From: CBDBJR01 sp965206445
GTDB taxonomy: Bacteria; Pseudomonadota; Gammaproteobacteria; Arenicellales; Poriferihabitantaceae
Direction of reading: 5' to 3'
NCBI GenBank assembly: GCA_965206445.1
Contig: CBDBJR010000002.1
Coordinates: 1,860,001-1,924,000, forward strand
DNA length: 64,000 nt
Shown here: positions 44,039 to 53,738 of the stretch, one piece after another
Position numbering within the stretch: position 1 is the first letter of the stretch
Layout: the number at the start of each line of letters is the position of its first letter
The notes under the pieces: generated by a model
Databases searched by the model: none
Told to the model about the DNA's origin: nothing
The model's input: only the letters and a program-made list of their open reading frames with translations
Made by a program: the position numbers and the translations under genes

Positions 44039-44160
44039 GTAAAAAAATGTGTTTTTTTGCTATTTTTTTACTAATTTATTTTTTTGCTTTCAAATTCAAT
44101 TATTTAGAAGGGGTTTTTAATTCGATTTACACTCATTTGCTGGCTTTCGGGGAGGTTTAG

Positions 44161-44739
44161 ATGCTGTTTTTGTTCGTTCTGGTTTGTGTCTACTCCGGTT
44201 TTGGCTGGCTTTTTAGTCGGGTTGGGTACAATCGTGCTTTTCCATTGATTGGTGGGAATCAGGAATCAGGAATGGTTAGGGGCAGACCGAGGTCGGGGTC
44301 AGGTTTGACGGGGATATGGGCGATTGGCTACGCACGGACATGCCCTGAATGGGTTGTCGGTGAAAACTCCGGATGCGGTATCCGGGATAATGAGTTTGCA
44401 TGGTGGTTCTGTTGGGGAATGCCAACTGTTTCTGAGTTTATGCCCCGCCCCGCCACCCCCCAAAACACAACCCACGTCAGCGTGGGGGGACGTTCGTGCA
44501 GGGGAGGTGATTTATCCGGGTTACCCGGGATGTGCCTGCCCCGACATCGTAAACAGCGACCGCACGGATTTGCGAACAGTGGGTGGTGTCGGGCGCACAC
44601 ACGATACCTCACCGCGCAGGGGCCGGGCGTTCGCATCCATTGTGCCTCTCGCCACACCCTCGGGGCACCGGCGTTGAAATACAAGCCCGACGGCACGCCA
44701 GTCAGCGAATACCTGGCAGTCGGATTTACAGCGGGCTAA
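44161..44739 (+). CDS. Small membrane peptide in R1, copy 4 (frame open for 192 aa)
   Basis: Starts MLFLFVLVCVYSGFGWLF; after the AATCAGG duplication the frame stays open through the whole type I spacer to within a few bases of the ankyrin stop. The long tail has compositional bias only (GRPRSGSG, PHGFANSG) and breaks in the other copies, so I trust only the first 35 residues. Confidence 0.25.
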   Translation: MLFLFVLVCVYSGFGWLFSRVGYNRAFPLIGGNQESGMVRGRPRSGSGLTGIWAIGYARTCPEWVVGENSGCGIRDNEFAWWFCWGMPTVSEFMPRPATPQNTTHVSVGGRSCRGGDLSGLPGMCLPRHRKQRPHGFANSGWCRAHTRYLTAQGPGVRIHCASRHTLGAPALKYKPDGTPVSEYLAVGFTAG

Positions 44740-44746
44740 GCTCGAC

Positions 44747-45769
44747 CTACTTTCTGCCACCGTGTTGGCGGATTACAGCAGCGGCTTCATAGGCGTCGAA
44801 TCTTAGCGCTACAGCTAACGGCGTCTGCCCATCATTGTCCTTCGCATTCACCGCCGCGCCTCTTTCAATCAACAGGGTCGCGGTAGCTCGGGCGTTTTTC
44901 CAGGCCGCAGAATGTAGCGGCGTAGCTCCATTATTGGCCTTCGCATTCACCGCCGCGCCTCTTTCAATCAACAGGGTCGCGGTAGCTCGGGCGTTTTTCC
45001 AGGCCGCAGAATGTAGCGGCGTAGCTCCATTATTGGCCTTCGCATTCACCGCCGCGCCTCTTTCAACCAACAGGGTCGCGGTCTCTACGGCGTTTTTACT
45101 GGCCGCTTCATGTAGCGGCGTATCCCCATGATCGTCCTTCGCATTCACCGCCGCGCCTCTTTCAACCAACAGGGTCGCGGTCGCTACGGCGTTTTTAATG
45201 GCCGCAATATGTAGCGGCGTCCACCCATCATCTCTCTTCGCATTCACCACCGCGCCTCTTTCAATCAACAGGGTCGCGGTCGCTACGGCGTTTTTACTGG
45301 CCGCATGATGTAGCGGCGTACTCCCCTTATTGGTCTTCGCATTCACCGCCGCGCCTCTTTCTACCAACAGCGTCGCGGTCTCTACGGCGTTGGTCTCGAC
45401 CGCAGCATATAGCGGTGTTCCCCCAAGCCTCTTCCAGCCATCATAATCTTTCCCGAATCGGCGCAGGGTTGCCTTCAATTCATCCGTTAAGGGCTCACTA
45501 TCGGATTTTAATCTGGCATCTACTGTGGCGCCAGATTGCAACAAGCTTTTCGCCAGAGAGGCAAAGTTCAACGCGGCGGCATAGTGCAAGTCAGTCCAGC
45601 CGTTGGCATCCTTTGCCGTCGGCGAAGGCGGGCGTCCGACCCCTGCCCTGAACTGGCCGGTTTCATCGGCGAGCCGGTCGGCCCGGGCGGTTTGTATGCC
45701 GCCGGGCAACAGCATCGGTGCAGCCAACGCCGCTATCAGTAAAGCCGCTATCCAATATTGTGTGCGCAT
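44747..45769 (-). CDS. Secreted ankyrin-repeat protein 5 (340 aa)
   Basis: Signal peptide, first unit, insert, six units and cap. Units 5 and 6 (NGATPLHSAAWKNARATATL) are identical to each other. By eye only five residues differ from protein 7, so these are recent duplicates: Gly for Ala in DETGQF, Leu for Phe in SEPLTDE, and three others. AGGA ribosome site at the ATG at 45769. Confidence 0.85.
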   Translation of the reverse strand: MRTQYWIAALLIAALAAPMLLPGGIQTARADRLADETGQFRAGVGRPPSPTAKDANGWTDLHYAAALNFASLAKSLLQSGATVDARLKSDSEPLTDELKATLRRFGKDYDGWKRLGGTPLYAAVETNAVETATLLVERGAAVNAKTNKGSTPLHHAASKNAVATATLLIERGAVVNAKRDDGWTPLHIAAIKNAVATATLLVERGAAVNAKDDHGDTPLHEAASKNAVETATLLVERGAAVNAKANNGATPLHSAAWKNARATATLLIERGAAVNAKANNGATPLHSAAWKNARATATLLIERGAAVNAKDNDGQTPLAVALRFDAYEAAAVIRQHGGRK

Positions 45770-46183
45770 GTGTTTTTCCTGTGGGTGAACAAAACAGTAA
45801 GTGAAAAATGGACGGGGCTTATGCCCGGTTGAAATAGTATATGCCATCAGGGCAGGTCAGTATAGTAGATTTGTATGGCGCGGTGGACTCACCCCGAAGT
45901 GCAACCAGGGTTGACTGTCGCTCGGCGGCTCGCGTGGCGGGCTGTTATAGATGTGTGCCTGCCACCCCTCACCCAACCCTCTCCCACAGGGAGAGGGCTA
46001 AAGCCGACCAACGCCTTCGCCCCGGGATAACCGGAAACGCCCGCTCCCTGTGGGAAAGGGCCGGGGTGAAGGCTGCCGTACAACCAGTCACCGCCCTCGG
46101 GGCATCGGCGTTGAAATACAAGCCCGACGGCACGCCAGTCAGCGAATACCTGACAGTCGGATTTACAGCGGGCTAAGCTCGAC
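45770..46183. repeat. Type II ankyrin spacer (between genes 5 and 6)
   Basis: Hairpin pair at about 45965-46074, the second arm slightly degraded (CCGCTCCCTGTGGGAAAGG). Confidence 0.75.
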
Positions 46184-47110
46184 CTACTTTCTACCACCGT
46201 GTTGGCGGATTACAGCGGCGGCTTCATAGGCGTCGTATTGCAGCGCTACAGCTAACGGCGTCTGCCCATAATTGTTCTTCGCATTCACCGCCGCGCCTCT
46301 TTCAAGCAGCAGAGCCGCGGTCGCTGGGGCGTTTTCCCAGGCCGCAATATGTAGCGGCGTCAACCCATGATTATTTTCCTTCGCATTCACCGCCGCGCCT
46401 CTTTCAATCAACAGGGTCGCGGTCTCTACGGCGTTTTTCCTGGCCGCTTCATGTAGCGGCGTAGCCCCATTATCGTCCTTCGCATTCACCGCCGCGCCTC
46501 TTTTAACCAACAGGGTCGCGGTCGCTACGGCGTTTTCCTTGGCCGCAATATGTAGCGGCGTAACCCCATAATCGGTCTTCGCATTTACCGCCGCGCCTCT
46601 TTCAATCAACAGGGTCGCGGTCGCTACGGCGTTTTTGAGGGCCGCATAATGTAGCGGCGTAACCCCATCATCTCTCTTCGCATTCACCGCCGCGCCTCTT
46701 TCAATCAACAGGGTCGCGGTCGCTACGGCGTTGTTACTGGCCGCAGAATGTAGCGGCGTCTCCCCATCCCTATTCCAGTCATCATAATCTTTCCCGAATC
46801 GGCGCAGGGTTGCCTTTAATTCATCCGTAAAGGGTTCCCCATCGGATTTTAATCTGGCATCTACTGTGGCGCCGGATTGCAACAGGCTTTTCGCCAGAGA
46901 TGAAAGGTCCAAAACAGCGGCATAGTGCAAGTCAGTCCAGCCGTTGGCATCCTTTGCCGTCGGCGAAGGCGGGCGTCCGACCCCTGCCCTAAACTGGGCG
47001 GTTTCATCTGCAAGCCGGTCGGCCCGGGCGGTTTGTATGCCGCCGGGCAACAGCATCGGTGCAGCCAACGCCGCTATCAGTAAAGCCGCTATCCAATATT
47101 GTGTGCGCAT
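46184..47110 (-). CDS. Secreted ankyrin-repeat protein 6, shortest long-form member (308 aa)
   Basis: Starts directly at the MRTQYW signal peptide. Five units plus cap (TPLAVALQYDAYEAAAVI). Its HGLTPLHIAAWEN unit, with the extra Asn in KENN before it, also occurs in protein 1, indicating exchange of units between genes. Ribosome site AGAGGAAAAACAC. Confidence 0.85.
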   Translation of the reverse strand: MRTQYWIAALLIAALAAPMLLPGGIQTARADRLADETAQFRAGVGRPPSPTAKDANGWTDLHYAAVLDLSSLAKSLLQSGATVDARLKSDGEPFTDELKATLRRFGKDYDDWNRDGETPLHSAASNNAVATATLLIERGAAVNAKRDDGVTPLHYAALKNAVATATLLIERGAAVNAKTDYGVTPLHIAAKENAVATATLLVKRGAAVNAKDDNGATPLHEAARKNAVETATLLIERGAAVNAKENNHGLTPLHIAAWENAPATAALLLERGAAVNAKNNYGQTPLAVALQYDAYEAAAVIRQHGGRK

Positions 47111-47564
47111 GTGTTTTTCCTCTGGGTTGAATAAAACAGTAAGTGAAAAATGGACGGGGCTTATGCCCGGTTGAAATAGTATATGCCATCAGGGCACGTC
47201 AGTATCGTGGGCTTGCATAGTGCTCCTGTTGGGGAATGCCAACTGTTTCTGAGTTTACGCCCCGCCCCGCCCACCCCCCAAAACACAACCCTCGTCAGTG
47301 TGGGGGGACGTTCGTGCAGGGGAGGTGGTTTATCCGGGTTACCCGGGCCGTGCCTGCCCCGACATCGTAAACAGCGACCGCACGGATTTGCGAACAGTGG
47401 GGGGTATCGGGCGCACACACGATACCTCACCGCGCAGGGGCCGGGCGTTCGCATCCATTGTGCCTCTCGCCACACCCTCGGGGCACCGGCGTTGAAATAC
47501 AAGCCCGACGGCACGCCAGTCAGCGAATACCTGGCAGTCGGATTTACAGCGGGCTAAGCTCGAC
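47111..47564. repeat. Type I ankyrin spacer (between genes 6 and 7)
   Basis: Standard block; carries GGGGAGGTGGTTTATCC where most copies have GTGATTT, and the leader hairpin GGGC-TTAT-GCCC. Confidence 0.75.
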
Positions 47565-48587
47565 CTACTTTCTGCCACCGTGTTGGCGGATTACAGCAGC
47601 GGCTTCATAGGCGTCGAATCTTAGCGCTACAGCTAACGGCGTCTGCCCATCATTGTCCTTCGCATTCACCGCCGCGCCTCTTTCAATCAACAGGGTCGCG
47701 GTAGCTCGGGCGTTTTTCCAGGCCGCAGAATGTAGCGGCGTAGCTCCATTATTGGCCTTCGCATTCACCGCCGCGCCTCTTTCAATCAACAGGGTCGCGG
47801 TAGCTCGGGCGTTTTTCCAGGCCGCAGAATGTAGCGGCGTAGCTCCATTATTGGCCTTCGCATTCACCGCCGCGCCTCTTTCAACCAACAAGGTCGCGGT
47901 CTCTACGGCGTTTTTACTGGCCGCTTCATGTAGCGGCGTATCCCCATGATCGTCCTTCGCATTCACCGCCGCGCCTCTTTCAACCAACAGGGTCGCGGTC
48001 GCTACGGCGTTTTTAATGGCCGCAATATGTAGCGGCGTCCACCCATCATCTCTCTTCGCATTCACCACCGCGCCTCTTTCAATCAACAGGGTCGCGGTCG
48101 CTACGGCGTTTTTACTGGTCGCATGATGTAGCGGCGTACTCCCCTTATTGGTCTTCGCATTCACCGCCGCGCCTCTTTCAACCAACAGGGTCGCGGTCGC
48201 TACGGCGTTGGTCTCGACCGCAGCATATAGCGGCGTTCCCCCAAGCCTCTTCCAGCCATCATAATCTTTCCCGAATCGGCGCAGGGTTGCCTTCAATTCA
48301 TCCGTAAAGGGCTCACTATCGGATTTTAATCTGGCATCTACTGTGGCGCCAGATTGCAACAAGCTTTTCGCCAGAGAGGCAAAGTTCAACGCGGCAGCAT
48401 AGTGCAAGTCAGTCCAGCCGTTGGCATCCTTTGCCGTCGGCGAAGGCGGGCGTCCGACCCCTGCCCTAAACTGGGCGGTTTCATCGGCAAGCCGGTCGGC
48501 CCGGGCGGTTTGTATGCCGCCGGGCAACAGCATCGGTGCAGCCAACGCCACTATCAGTAAAGCCGCTATCCAATATTGTGTGCGCAT
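47565..48587 (-). CDS. Secreted ankyrin-repeat protein 7 (340 aa), near-twin of protein 5
   Basis: Same unit order as protein 5 (GGTPLYAAV, KGSTPLHH, DGWTPLHI, HGDTPLHE, two identical NGATPLHSAAWKN, cap DGQTPLAV). One substitution lies in the signal peptide (LLIVALAAPM). The twins flank protein 6, so the duplication was not simply of one adjacent gene. Confidence 0.85.
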   Translation of the reverse strand: MRTQYWIAALLIVALAAPMLLPGGIQTARADRLADETAQFRAGVGRPPSPTAKDANGWTDLHYAAALNFASLAKSLLQSGATVDARLKSDSEPFTDELKATLRRFGKDYDGWKRLGGTPLYAAVETNAVATATLLVERGAAVNAKTNKGSTPLHHATSKNAVATATLLIERGAVVNAKRDDGWTPLHIAAIKNAVATATLLVERGAAVNAKDDHGDTPLHEAASKNAVETATLLVERGAAVNAKANNGATPLHSAAWKNARATATLLIERGAAVNAKANNGATPLHSAAWKNARATATLLIERGAAVNAKDNDGQTPLAVALRFDAYEAAAVIRQHGGRK

Positions 48588-49039
48588 GTGTTTTTCCTGT
48601 GGTTGAACAAAACAGTAAGTGAAAAATGGACGGGGCTTATGCCCGGTTGAAATAGTATATGCCATCAGGGCAGGTCAGTATAGTGGGCTTGCATAGTGCT
48701 CCTGTTGGGGAATGCCAACTGTTTCTGAGTTTACGCCCCGCCCCGCCACCCCCCAAAACACAACCCACGTCAGCGTGGGGGGACGTTCGTGCAGGGGAGG
48801 TGATTTATCCGGGTTACCCCGGATGTGCCTGCCCCGACATCGTAAACAGCGACCGCACGGATTTGCAAACAGTGGGGGGTATCGGGCGCACACACAATAC
48901 GTCACCACGCAGGGGCCGGGCGTTCGCATCCATTGTGCCTCTCGCCACACCCTCGGAGCGCCGGCATTGAAATACAAGCCCGACGGCACACCAGTCAGCG
49001 GATACCTGACGGTCGGATTTGCGGCGGGCTAAGCTCGAC
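48588..49039. repeat. Type I ankyrin spacer (between genes 7 and 8)
   Basis: Standard block with GGGTTACCCCGG and ACACAATACGTCACCACG variants shared with the spacers at 51834 and 56246. Confidence 0.75.
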
Positions 49040-50359
49040 CTACTGTCTACCACCGTGTTGGCGGATTACAGCAGCGGCTTCATAGGCGTCGAATCTTAGC
49101 GCTGTAGCTAACGGCGTCTCCCCAGCATCGTCCTTCGCATTCACCGCCGCGCCTCTTTCAAGTAACAGGGACGCGGTAGCTCGGGCGTTTTGCCAGGCTG
49201 CATAATGTAGCGGCGTAGCTCCATAATTAGCCTTCGCATTCACCGCCGCGCCTCTTTCAACCAACAGGGTCGCGGTCGCTACGGCGTTGCCCCTGGCCGC
49301 AAAATGTAGCGGCGTTTCCCCATCATCGTCCTTTGCATTCACCGCCGCGCCTCTTTCAAGCAACAGGGTCGCGGTCTCTACGGCGTTTTTCCTGGCCGCT
49401 TCATGTAGCGGCGTATCCCCATCATCGTCCTTCGCATTCACCGCCGCGCCTCTTTCAATCAACAGGGTCGCGGTCTCTACGGCGTTGGTATAGGCCGCTT
49501 CATGTAGCGGCGTACCCCCACCATTGCTCTTCGCATTCACCGCCGCGCCTCTTTCAATCAACAGGGTCGCGGTCTCTACGGCGTTGTGCTTGGCCGCAAT
49601 ATGTAGCGGCGTAGCCCCATTATCGTCCTTCGCATTCACCGCCGCGCCTTTTCCAAGCAACAGGGTCGCGGTCGCTACGGCGTTTTTCCAGGCCGCATAA
49701 TGTAGCGGCGTAACCCCATCATCTCTCTTCGCATTCACCACCGCGCCTCTTTCAACCAACAGGGTCGCGGTCGCTACGGCGTTTTTCCAGGCCGCATAAT
49801 GTAGCGGCGTAACCCCATCATCTCTCTTCGCATTCACCACCGCGCCTCTTTCAACCAACAGGGTCGCGGTCTCTACGGCGTTGTTCCTGGCCGCAGCATG
49901 TAGCGGCGTATGCCCATTATTAGTCTTCGCATTCACCGTCGCGCCTCTTTCAACCAACAGGGTCGCGGTCGCTACGGCATTACCCCTGACCGCAAAATGT
50001 AGCGGCGTCTCCCCATCCCTATGCCAGCCATCATAATCTTCCCCGAATCGGCGCAGGGTTGCCTTCAATTCATCCGTAAATGGCTCACTATCGGATTTTA
50101 ATCTGGCATCTACTGTGGCACCGGATTCCAACAGGCGTTTCGCCAGAGATGAAAGGTCCAAAACAGCGGCATAGTGCAAGTCAGTCCAGTCGTTGGCATC
50201 CTTTGCCGTCGGCGAAGGCGGGCGTCCGACCCCTGCCCTAAACTGGGCGGTTTCATCGGCAAGCCGGTCGGCCCGGGCGGTTTGTATGCCGCCGGGCAAC
50301 AGCGCCGGTGCAGCCAACGCCGCTATCAGTAAAGCCGCTATCCAATATTGTGTGCGCAT
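49040..50359 (-). CDS. Secreted ankyrin-repeat protein 8 (439 aa)
   Basis: Nine units plus cap (TPLATALRFDAYEAAAVI), ending HGGRQ. Units 3 and 4 are identical (DGVTPLHYAAWKNAVATATL, both ending GAVVNAKRD), a fresh 99-bp tandem duplication. Unit 4/5 boundary has LLLGKGAAVNAK. First unit, insert (GEDYDGWHRD) and signal peptide as in siblings. Confidence 0.85.
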   Translation of the reverse strand: MRTQYWIAALLIAALAAPALLPGGIQTARADRLADETAQFRAGVGRPPSPTAKDANDWTDLHYAAVLDLSSLAKRLLESGATVDARLKSDSEPFTDELKATLRRFGEDYDGWHRDGETPLHFAVRGNAVATATLLVERGATVNAKTNNGHTPLHAAARNNAVETATLLVERGAVVNAKRDDGVTPLHYAAWKNAVATATLLVERGAVVNAKRDDGVTPLHYAAWKNAVATATLLLGKGAAVNAKDDNGATPLHIAAKHNAVETATLLIERGAAVNAKSNGGGTPLHEAAYTNAVETATLLIERGAAVNAKDDDGDTPLHEAARKNAVETATLLLERGAAVNAKDDDGETPLHFAARGNAVATATLLVERGAAVNAKANYGATPLHYAAWQNARATASLLLERGAAVNAKDDAGETPLATALRFDAYEAAAVIRQHGGRQ

Positions 50360-50810
50360 GTGTTTTTCCTGTGATTGAACAAAACAGTAAGTGAAAAATG
50401 GACGGGGCTTATGCCCGGTTGAAATAGTATAGGCCATCAGGGCAGGTCAGTATAGTGGACTTGCATGGTGTTCCTGTTGGGGAATGCCAACTGTTTCTGA
50501 GTTTACGCCCCGCCCCGCCACCCCCCAAAACACAACCCACGTCAGCGTGGGGGGACGTTCGTGCAGGGGAGGTGATTTATCCGGGTTACCCCGGATGTGC
50601 CTGCCCCGACATCGTAAACAGCGACCGCACGGATTTGCAAACAGGGGGGGTATCGGGCGCACACACGATACCTCACCGCGTAGGGGCCGAGCGTTCGCAT
50701 CCATTGTGCCTCTCGCTACGCCCTCGGGGCGCCGGCATTGAAATACAAGCCCGACGGCACGCCAGTCAGCGGATACCTGACAGTCGGATTTGCGGCGGGC
50801 TAAGATCGAC
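50360..50810. repeat. Type I ankyrin spacer (between genes 8 and 9)
   Basis: Standard block; ACAGGGGGGGTATCGGG variant shared with the spacer at 54776. Confidence 0.75.
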
Positions 50811-51833
50811 CTACTTTCTGCCACCGTGTTGGCGGATTACAGCGGCGGCTTCATAGGCGTCGAATCTTAGCGCTACAGCTAACGGCGTCTCCCCACCATC
50901 GTCCTTCGCATTCACCGCCGCGCCTCTTTCAACCAACAGGGTCGCGGTCGCTCGGGCGTTTTTCCAGGCCGCAATATGTAGCGGCGTAGCCCCATTATTG
51001 GCCTTCGCATTCACCGCTGCGCCTCTTTCAATCAACAGGGTCGCGGTCGCTACGGCGTTGGTCCAGGCCGCTTCATGTAGCGGCGTATCCCCATTATCGT
51101 CCTTCGCATTCACCGCCGCGCCTCTTTCAATCAACAGGGTCGCGGTCGCTACGGCGTTGTTACTGGCCGCAAAATGTAGCGGCGTCCCCTCATTATTGGC
51201 CTTCGCATTCACCGCCGCGCCTCTTTTAACCAACAGGGTCACGGTCTCTACGGCGTTGTCACCGGCCGCAACATGTAGCGGCGTCATCCCCGTATCGGTC
51301 TTCGCATTTACCGCCGCGCCTCTTTCAACCAACAGGGTCGCGGTCGCTACGGCGTTGTTCCTGGCCGCAAAATGTAGCGGCGTTACCCCATCATCTCTCT
51401 TCGCATTCACCGCCGCACCTCTTTCAACCAACAGGGTCGCGGTCGCTACGGCGTTGTTCCTGGCCGCAAAATGTAGCGGCGTCTCCCCATCCCTATTCCA
51501 GTCATCATAATCTTTCCCGAATCGGCGCAGGGTTGCCTTCAATTCATCCGTAAAGGGTTCCCCATCGGATTTTAACCTGGCATCTACTGTGGCACCGGAT
51601 TGCAACAGGCGTTTTGCCAGAGAGGTCAGATTCAACGCGGCGGCATAGTGCAAGTCAGTCCAGTCGTTGGCATCCTTTGCCGTCGGCGAAGGCGGGCGTC
51701 CGGCCCCTGCCTTAAACTGGGCGGTTTCATCGGCAAGCCGGTCGGCCCGGGCGGTTTGTATGCCGCCGGGCAACAGCATCGGTGCAGCCAACGCCGCTAT
51801 CAGTAAAGCCGCTATCCAATATTGTGTGCGCAT
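50811..51833 (-). CDS. Secreted ankyrin-repeat protein 9 (340 aa)
   Basis: Six units plus cap. Order: GETPLHFAARNN, DGVTPLHFAARNN, TGMTPLHVAAGDN, NEGTPLHFAASNN, NGDTPLHEAAWTN, NGATPLHIAAWKN, GGETPLAV. One unit reads NAVETVTLLVKRGAAVNAK. The protein is identical to protein 11, 4412 bp away. Confidence 0.85.
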   Translation of the reverse strand: MRTQYWIAALLIAALAAPMLLPGGIQTARADRLADETAQFKAGAGRPPSPTAKDANDWTDLHYAAALNLTSLAKRLLQSGATVDARLKSDGEPFTDELKATLRRFGKDYDDWNRDGETPLHFAARNNAVATATLLVERGAAVNAKRDDGVTPLHFAARNNAVATATLLVERGAAVNAKTDTGMTPLHVAAGDNAVETVTLLVKRGAAVNAKANNEGTPLHFAASNNAVATATLLIERGAAVNAKDDNGDTPLHEAAWTNAVATATLLIERGAAVNAKANNGATPLHIAAWKNARATATLLVERGAAVNAKDDGGETPLAVALRFDAYEAAAVIRQHGGRK

Positions 51834-52287
51834 GTGTTTTTCCTGTGAGGTGAACAAAACAGTAAGTGAAAAATGGACGGGGCTTATGCCCGGTTGAAAT
51901 AGTATATGCCATCAGGGCAGGTCAGTATAGTGGGCTTGCATAGTGCTCCTGTTGGGGAATGCCAACTGTTTCTGAGTTTACGCCCCGCCCCGCCCACCCC
52001 CCAAAACACAACCCTCGTCAGCATGGGGGGACATTCGTGCAGGGGAGGTGATTTATCCGGGTTACCCCGGATGTGCCTGCCCCAACATCGTAAACAGCGC
52101 CCGCACGGATTTGCAAACAGTGGGGGGTATCGGGCGCACACACAATACGTCACCACGCAGGGGCCGGGCGTTCGCATCCATTGTGCCTCTCGCCACGCCC
52201 TCGGGACACCGGCATTGAAATACAAGCCCGACGGCACGCCAGTCAGCGGATACCTGACGGTCGGATTTGCGGCGGGCTAAGATCGAC
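51834..52287. repeat. Type I ankyrin spacer (between genes 9 and 10)
   Basis: Almost identical to the spacer at 56246-56699, extending the duplicated segment that contains proteins 9 and 11. Confidence 0.8.
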
Positions 52288-52474
52288 CTACTTTCTGCCA
52301 CCGTGTTGGCGGATTACAGCAGCGGCTTCATAGGCGTCGAATCTTAGCGCTACAGCTAACGGCGTCTGCCCATCATTGTCCTTCGCATTCACCGCCGCGC
52401 CTCTTTCAATCAACAGGGTCGCGGTAGCTCGGGCGTTTTTCCAGGCCGCATAATGTAGCGGCGTAGCCCCATTA
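52288..52474 (-). pseudogene. Ankyrin gene 10, 3' part, cut off by the IS
   Basis: Encodes NGATPLHYAAWKNARATATL, then GAAVNAKDNDGQTPLAV and the standard HGGRK end. Continuous with the 5' part at 53739-54775 if the IS and one TTA are removed. Confidence 0.9.
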
Positions 52475-52547
52475 TGAAGTGGTTCAATAGATGTGACCAT
52501 CCCAGTTAAGTGGGATACTACCGATATCAAACTGGAGGTAAAATCTG

Positions 52548-52835
52548 ATGACGCGAAAGAAGTATTCAAGAGAGTTCAAGCTGGACGCTATCAACCTGGT
52601 GCGCGAACAAGGCTATAGCCAGGCCGAGGCGGGGCGCAGTCTGGGCATCAATCCCAATATGCTGGGCCGCTGGCTTCAGGAACATCAGGCCGACGCACAG
52701 CAGGCGTTTTGCGGCAATGGCAGCCTGAACCCGCAGCAGGCCGAGCTGCGCCAGTTGCGCCAGGAGAATCACCGCCTGAAGATGGAGCGCGACATCTTAA
52801 AAAAAGCGACGGCCTTCTTTGCCAAGGAAACGTAG
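52548..52835 (+). CDS. IS3 OrfA
   Basis: 95 residues. Helix-turn-helix (DAINLVREQGYSQAEAGRSL then GINPNMLGRW) and a C-terminal leucine-zipper-like part (AELRQLRQENHRLKMERDIL). A AAA AAA at 52799-52805, followed by G, is in the right frame for -1 slippage to make the OrfAB transposase. Confidence 0.93.
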   Translation: MTRKKYSREFKLDAINLVREQGYSQAEAGRSLGINPNMLGRWLQEHQADAQQAFCGNGSLNPQQAELRQLRQENHRLKMERDILKKATAFFAKET

Positions 52836-53707
52836 TGAAATACGTTTTTATCACCCAGCATAAGAAGGTCTGGCCGGTCGACGTGATGTGTCGCGTACTG
52901 GGTGTAAGTCGCAATGCCTGGTATCGGTATTGCCAACGACGGCGGCAGCGGCCCGCGGCGCATCAAGCGATGCTGTCGGTCGTTCGAGAGCTGGCCAGGG
53001 ACAGTGGCTACAGCTACGGATCACGGCGCATACAGCGTGCGCTGCAGGCTCTGGGCTATTGTGTGGGCCGCTACCGGGCGCGATCCCTGATGCGCCAGGC
53101 CGGTGTGTGCGTACGCTATCGCAAGAAGTACAAGGTGACCACCAACAGCAAGCACCGCCAGCCAGTGTTTGACAATGTGCTGGAGCGGAAATTTACCACC
53201 ACCAGTGCAGACCAGGCCTATGTGTCGGATATTACCTATATCTGGACACAGGCGGGCTGGCTGTATCTGGCGGTGTGTATAGACCTGTACTCCCGTCGCG
53301 TGGTGGGCTGGAGCATGCGTTCACGGATGAACCGTTGTCTGGCCACGGACGCGCTACGCATGGCGATTGACCAGCGCCGCCCAGGTGCGGGGCTGGTGGT
53401 GCATTCGGACCGCGGTTCGCAGTATGCCAGCTATGCCTGGCGCCGGCTTGTCAAAGCGCATGGCCTGGTGGGCAGTATGAGCCGCAAGGGCAACTGCTGG
53501 GACAATGCGGTGGCGGAGAGCTTTTTTGCGAGTTTGAAGAAAGAGCGGGTGCACTCGAAGCGCTATCAAACCCGCGCTGAGGCGCAACGGGATATTCTGG
53601 ACTACATAGTGATGTTTTATAACAGCCGGCGGTCGCATTCGTATCTGGGTTATGTGAGTCCCAATCAGTACGAAGCCGCGATGACTGGATTGAAAAAAGC
53701 CGCTTAA
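52835..53707 (+). CDS. IS3 OrfB transposase
   Basis: Frame is -1 to OrfA; probably made by frameshift at 52799-52806, with a GTG at 52835 overlapping the OrfA stop as an alternative. HTH_21-like segment (LARDSGYSYGSRRIQRALQA) then the rve core: SDITYIWTQAGWLYLAVCID, VVHSDRGSQYAS, NCWDNAVAESFFASLKKE. D, D and E are intact. Ends GLKKAA. Confidence 0.93.
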   Translation: MKYVFITQHKKVWPVDVMCRVLGVSRNAWYRYCQRRRQRPAAHQAMLSVVRELARDSGYSYGSRRIQRALQALGYCVGRYRARSLMRQAGVCVRYRKKYKVTTNSKHRQPVFDNVLERKFTTTSADQAYVSDITYIWTQAGWLYLAVCIDLYSRRVVGWSMRSRMNRCLATDALRMAIDQRRPGAGLVVHSDRGSQYASYAWRRLVKAHGLVGSMSRKGNCWDNAVAESFFASLKKERVHSKRYQTRAEAQRDILDYIVMFYNSRRSHSYLGYVSPNQYEAAMTGLKKAA

Positions 53708-53738
53708 CTGGGGTGTCATAAAATGCTTGACCATTCCA

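Larger units (their letters stand above)
52475..53738 (+). mobile_element. Complete IS3-family insertion sequence (1264 bp)
   Basis: Ends are TGAAGTGGTTCAATAG... and ...GCTTGACCATTCCA, imperfect inverted repeats (also CCCAGTTAAG inside both ends). Target duplication TTA at 52472-52474 and 53739-53741; removing the IS restores the expected ankyrin sequence. Contains OrfA and OrfB with an A7G slippery run between them. All three catalytic acidic residues are present, so it may be active. Remnants of the same IS are at 3317 and 30521. Confidence 0.95.

Noticed and set aside
44266..44739. The 192-residue protein read through the type I spacer
   Set aside because: The frame breaks at different points in other spacer copies and has no domain; only the first 35 residues recur.
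44835..45131. Long plus-strand frames (AFTAAPLSTNRVAV type) opposite the ankyrin genes
   Set aside because: They are the exact antisense of the ankyrin units and occur wherever the repeat does; no ribosome sites or independent conservation.
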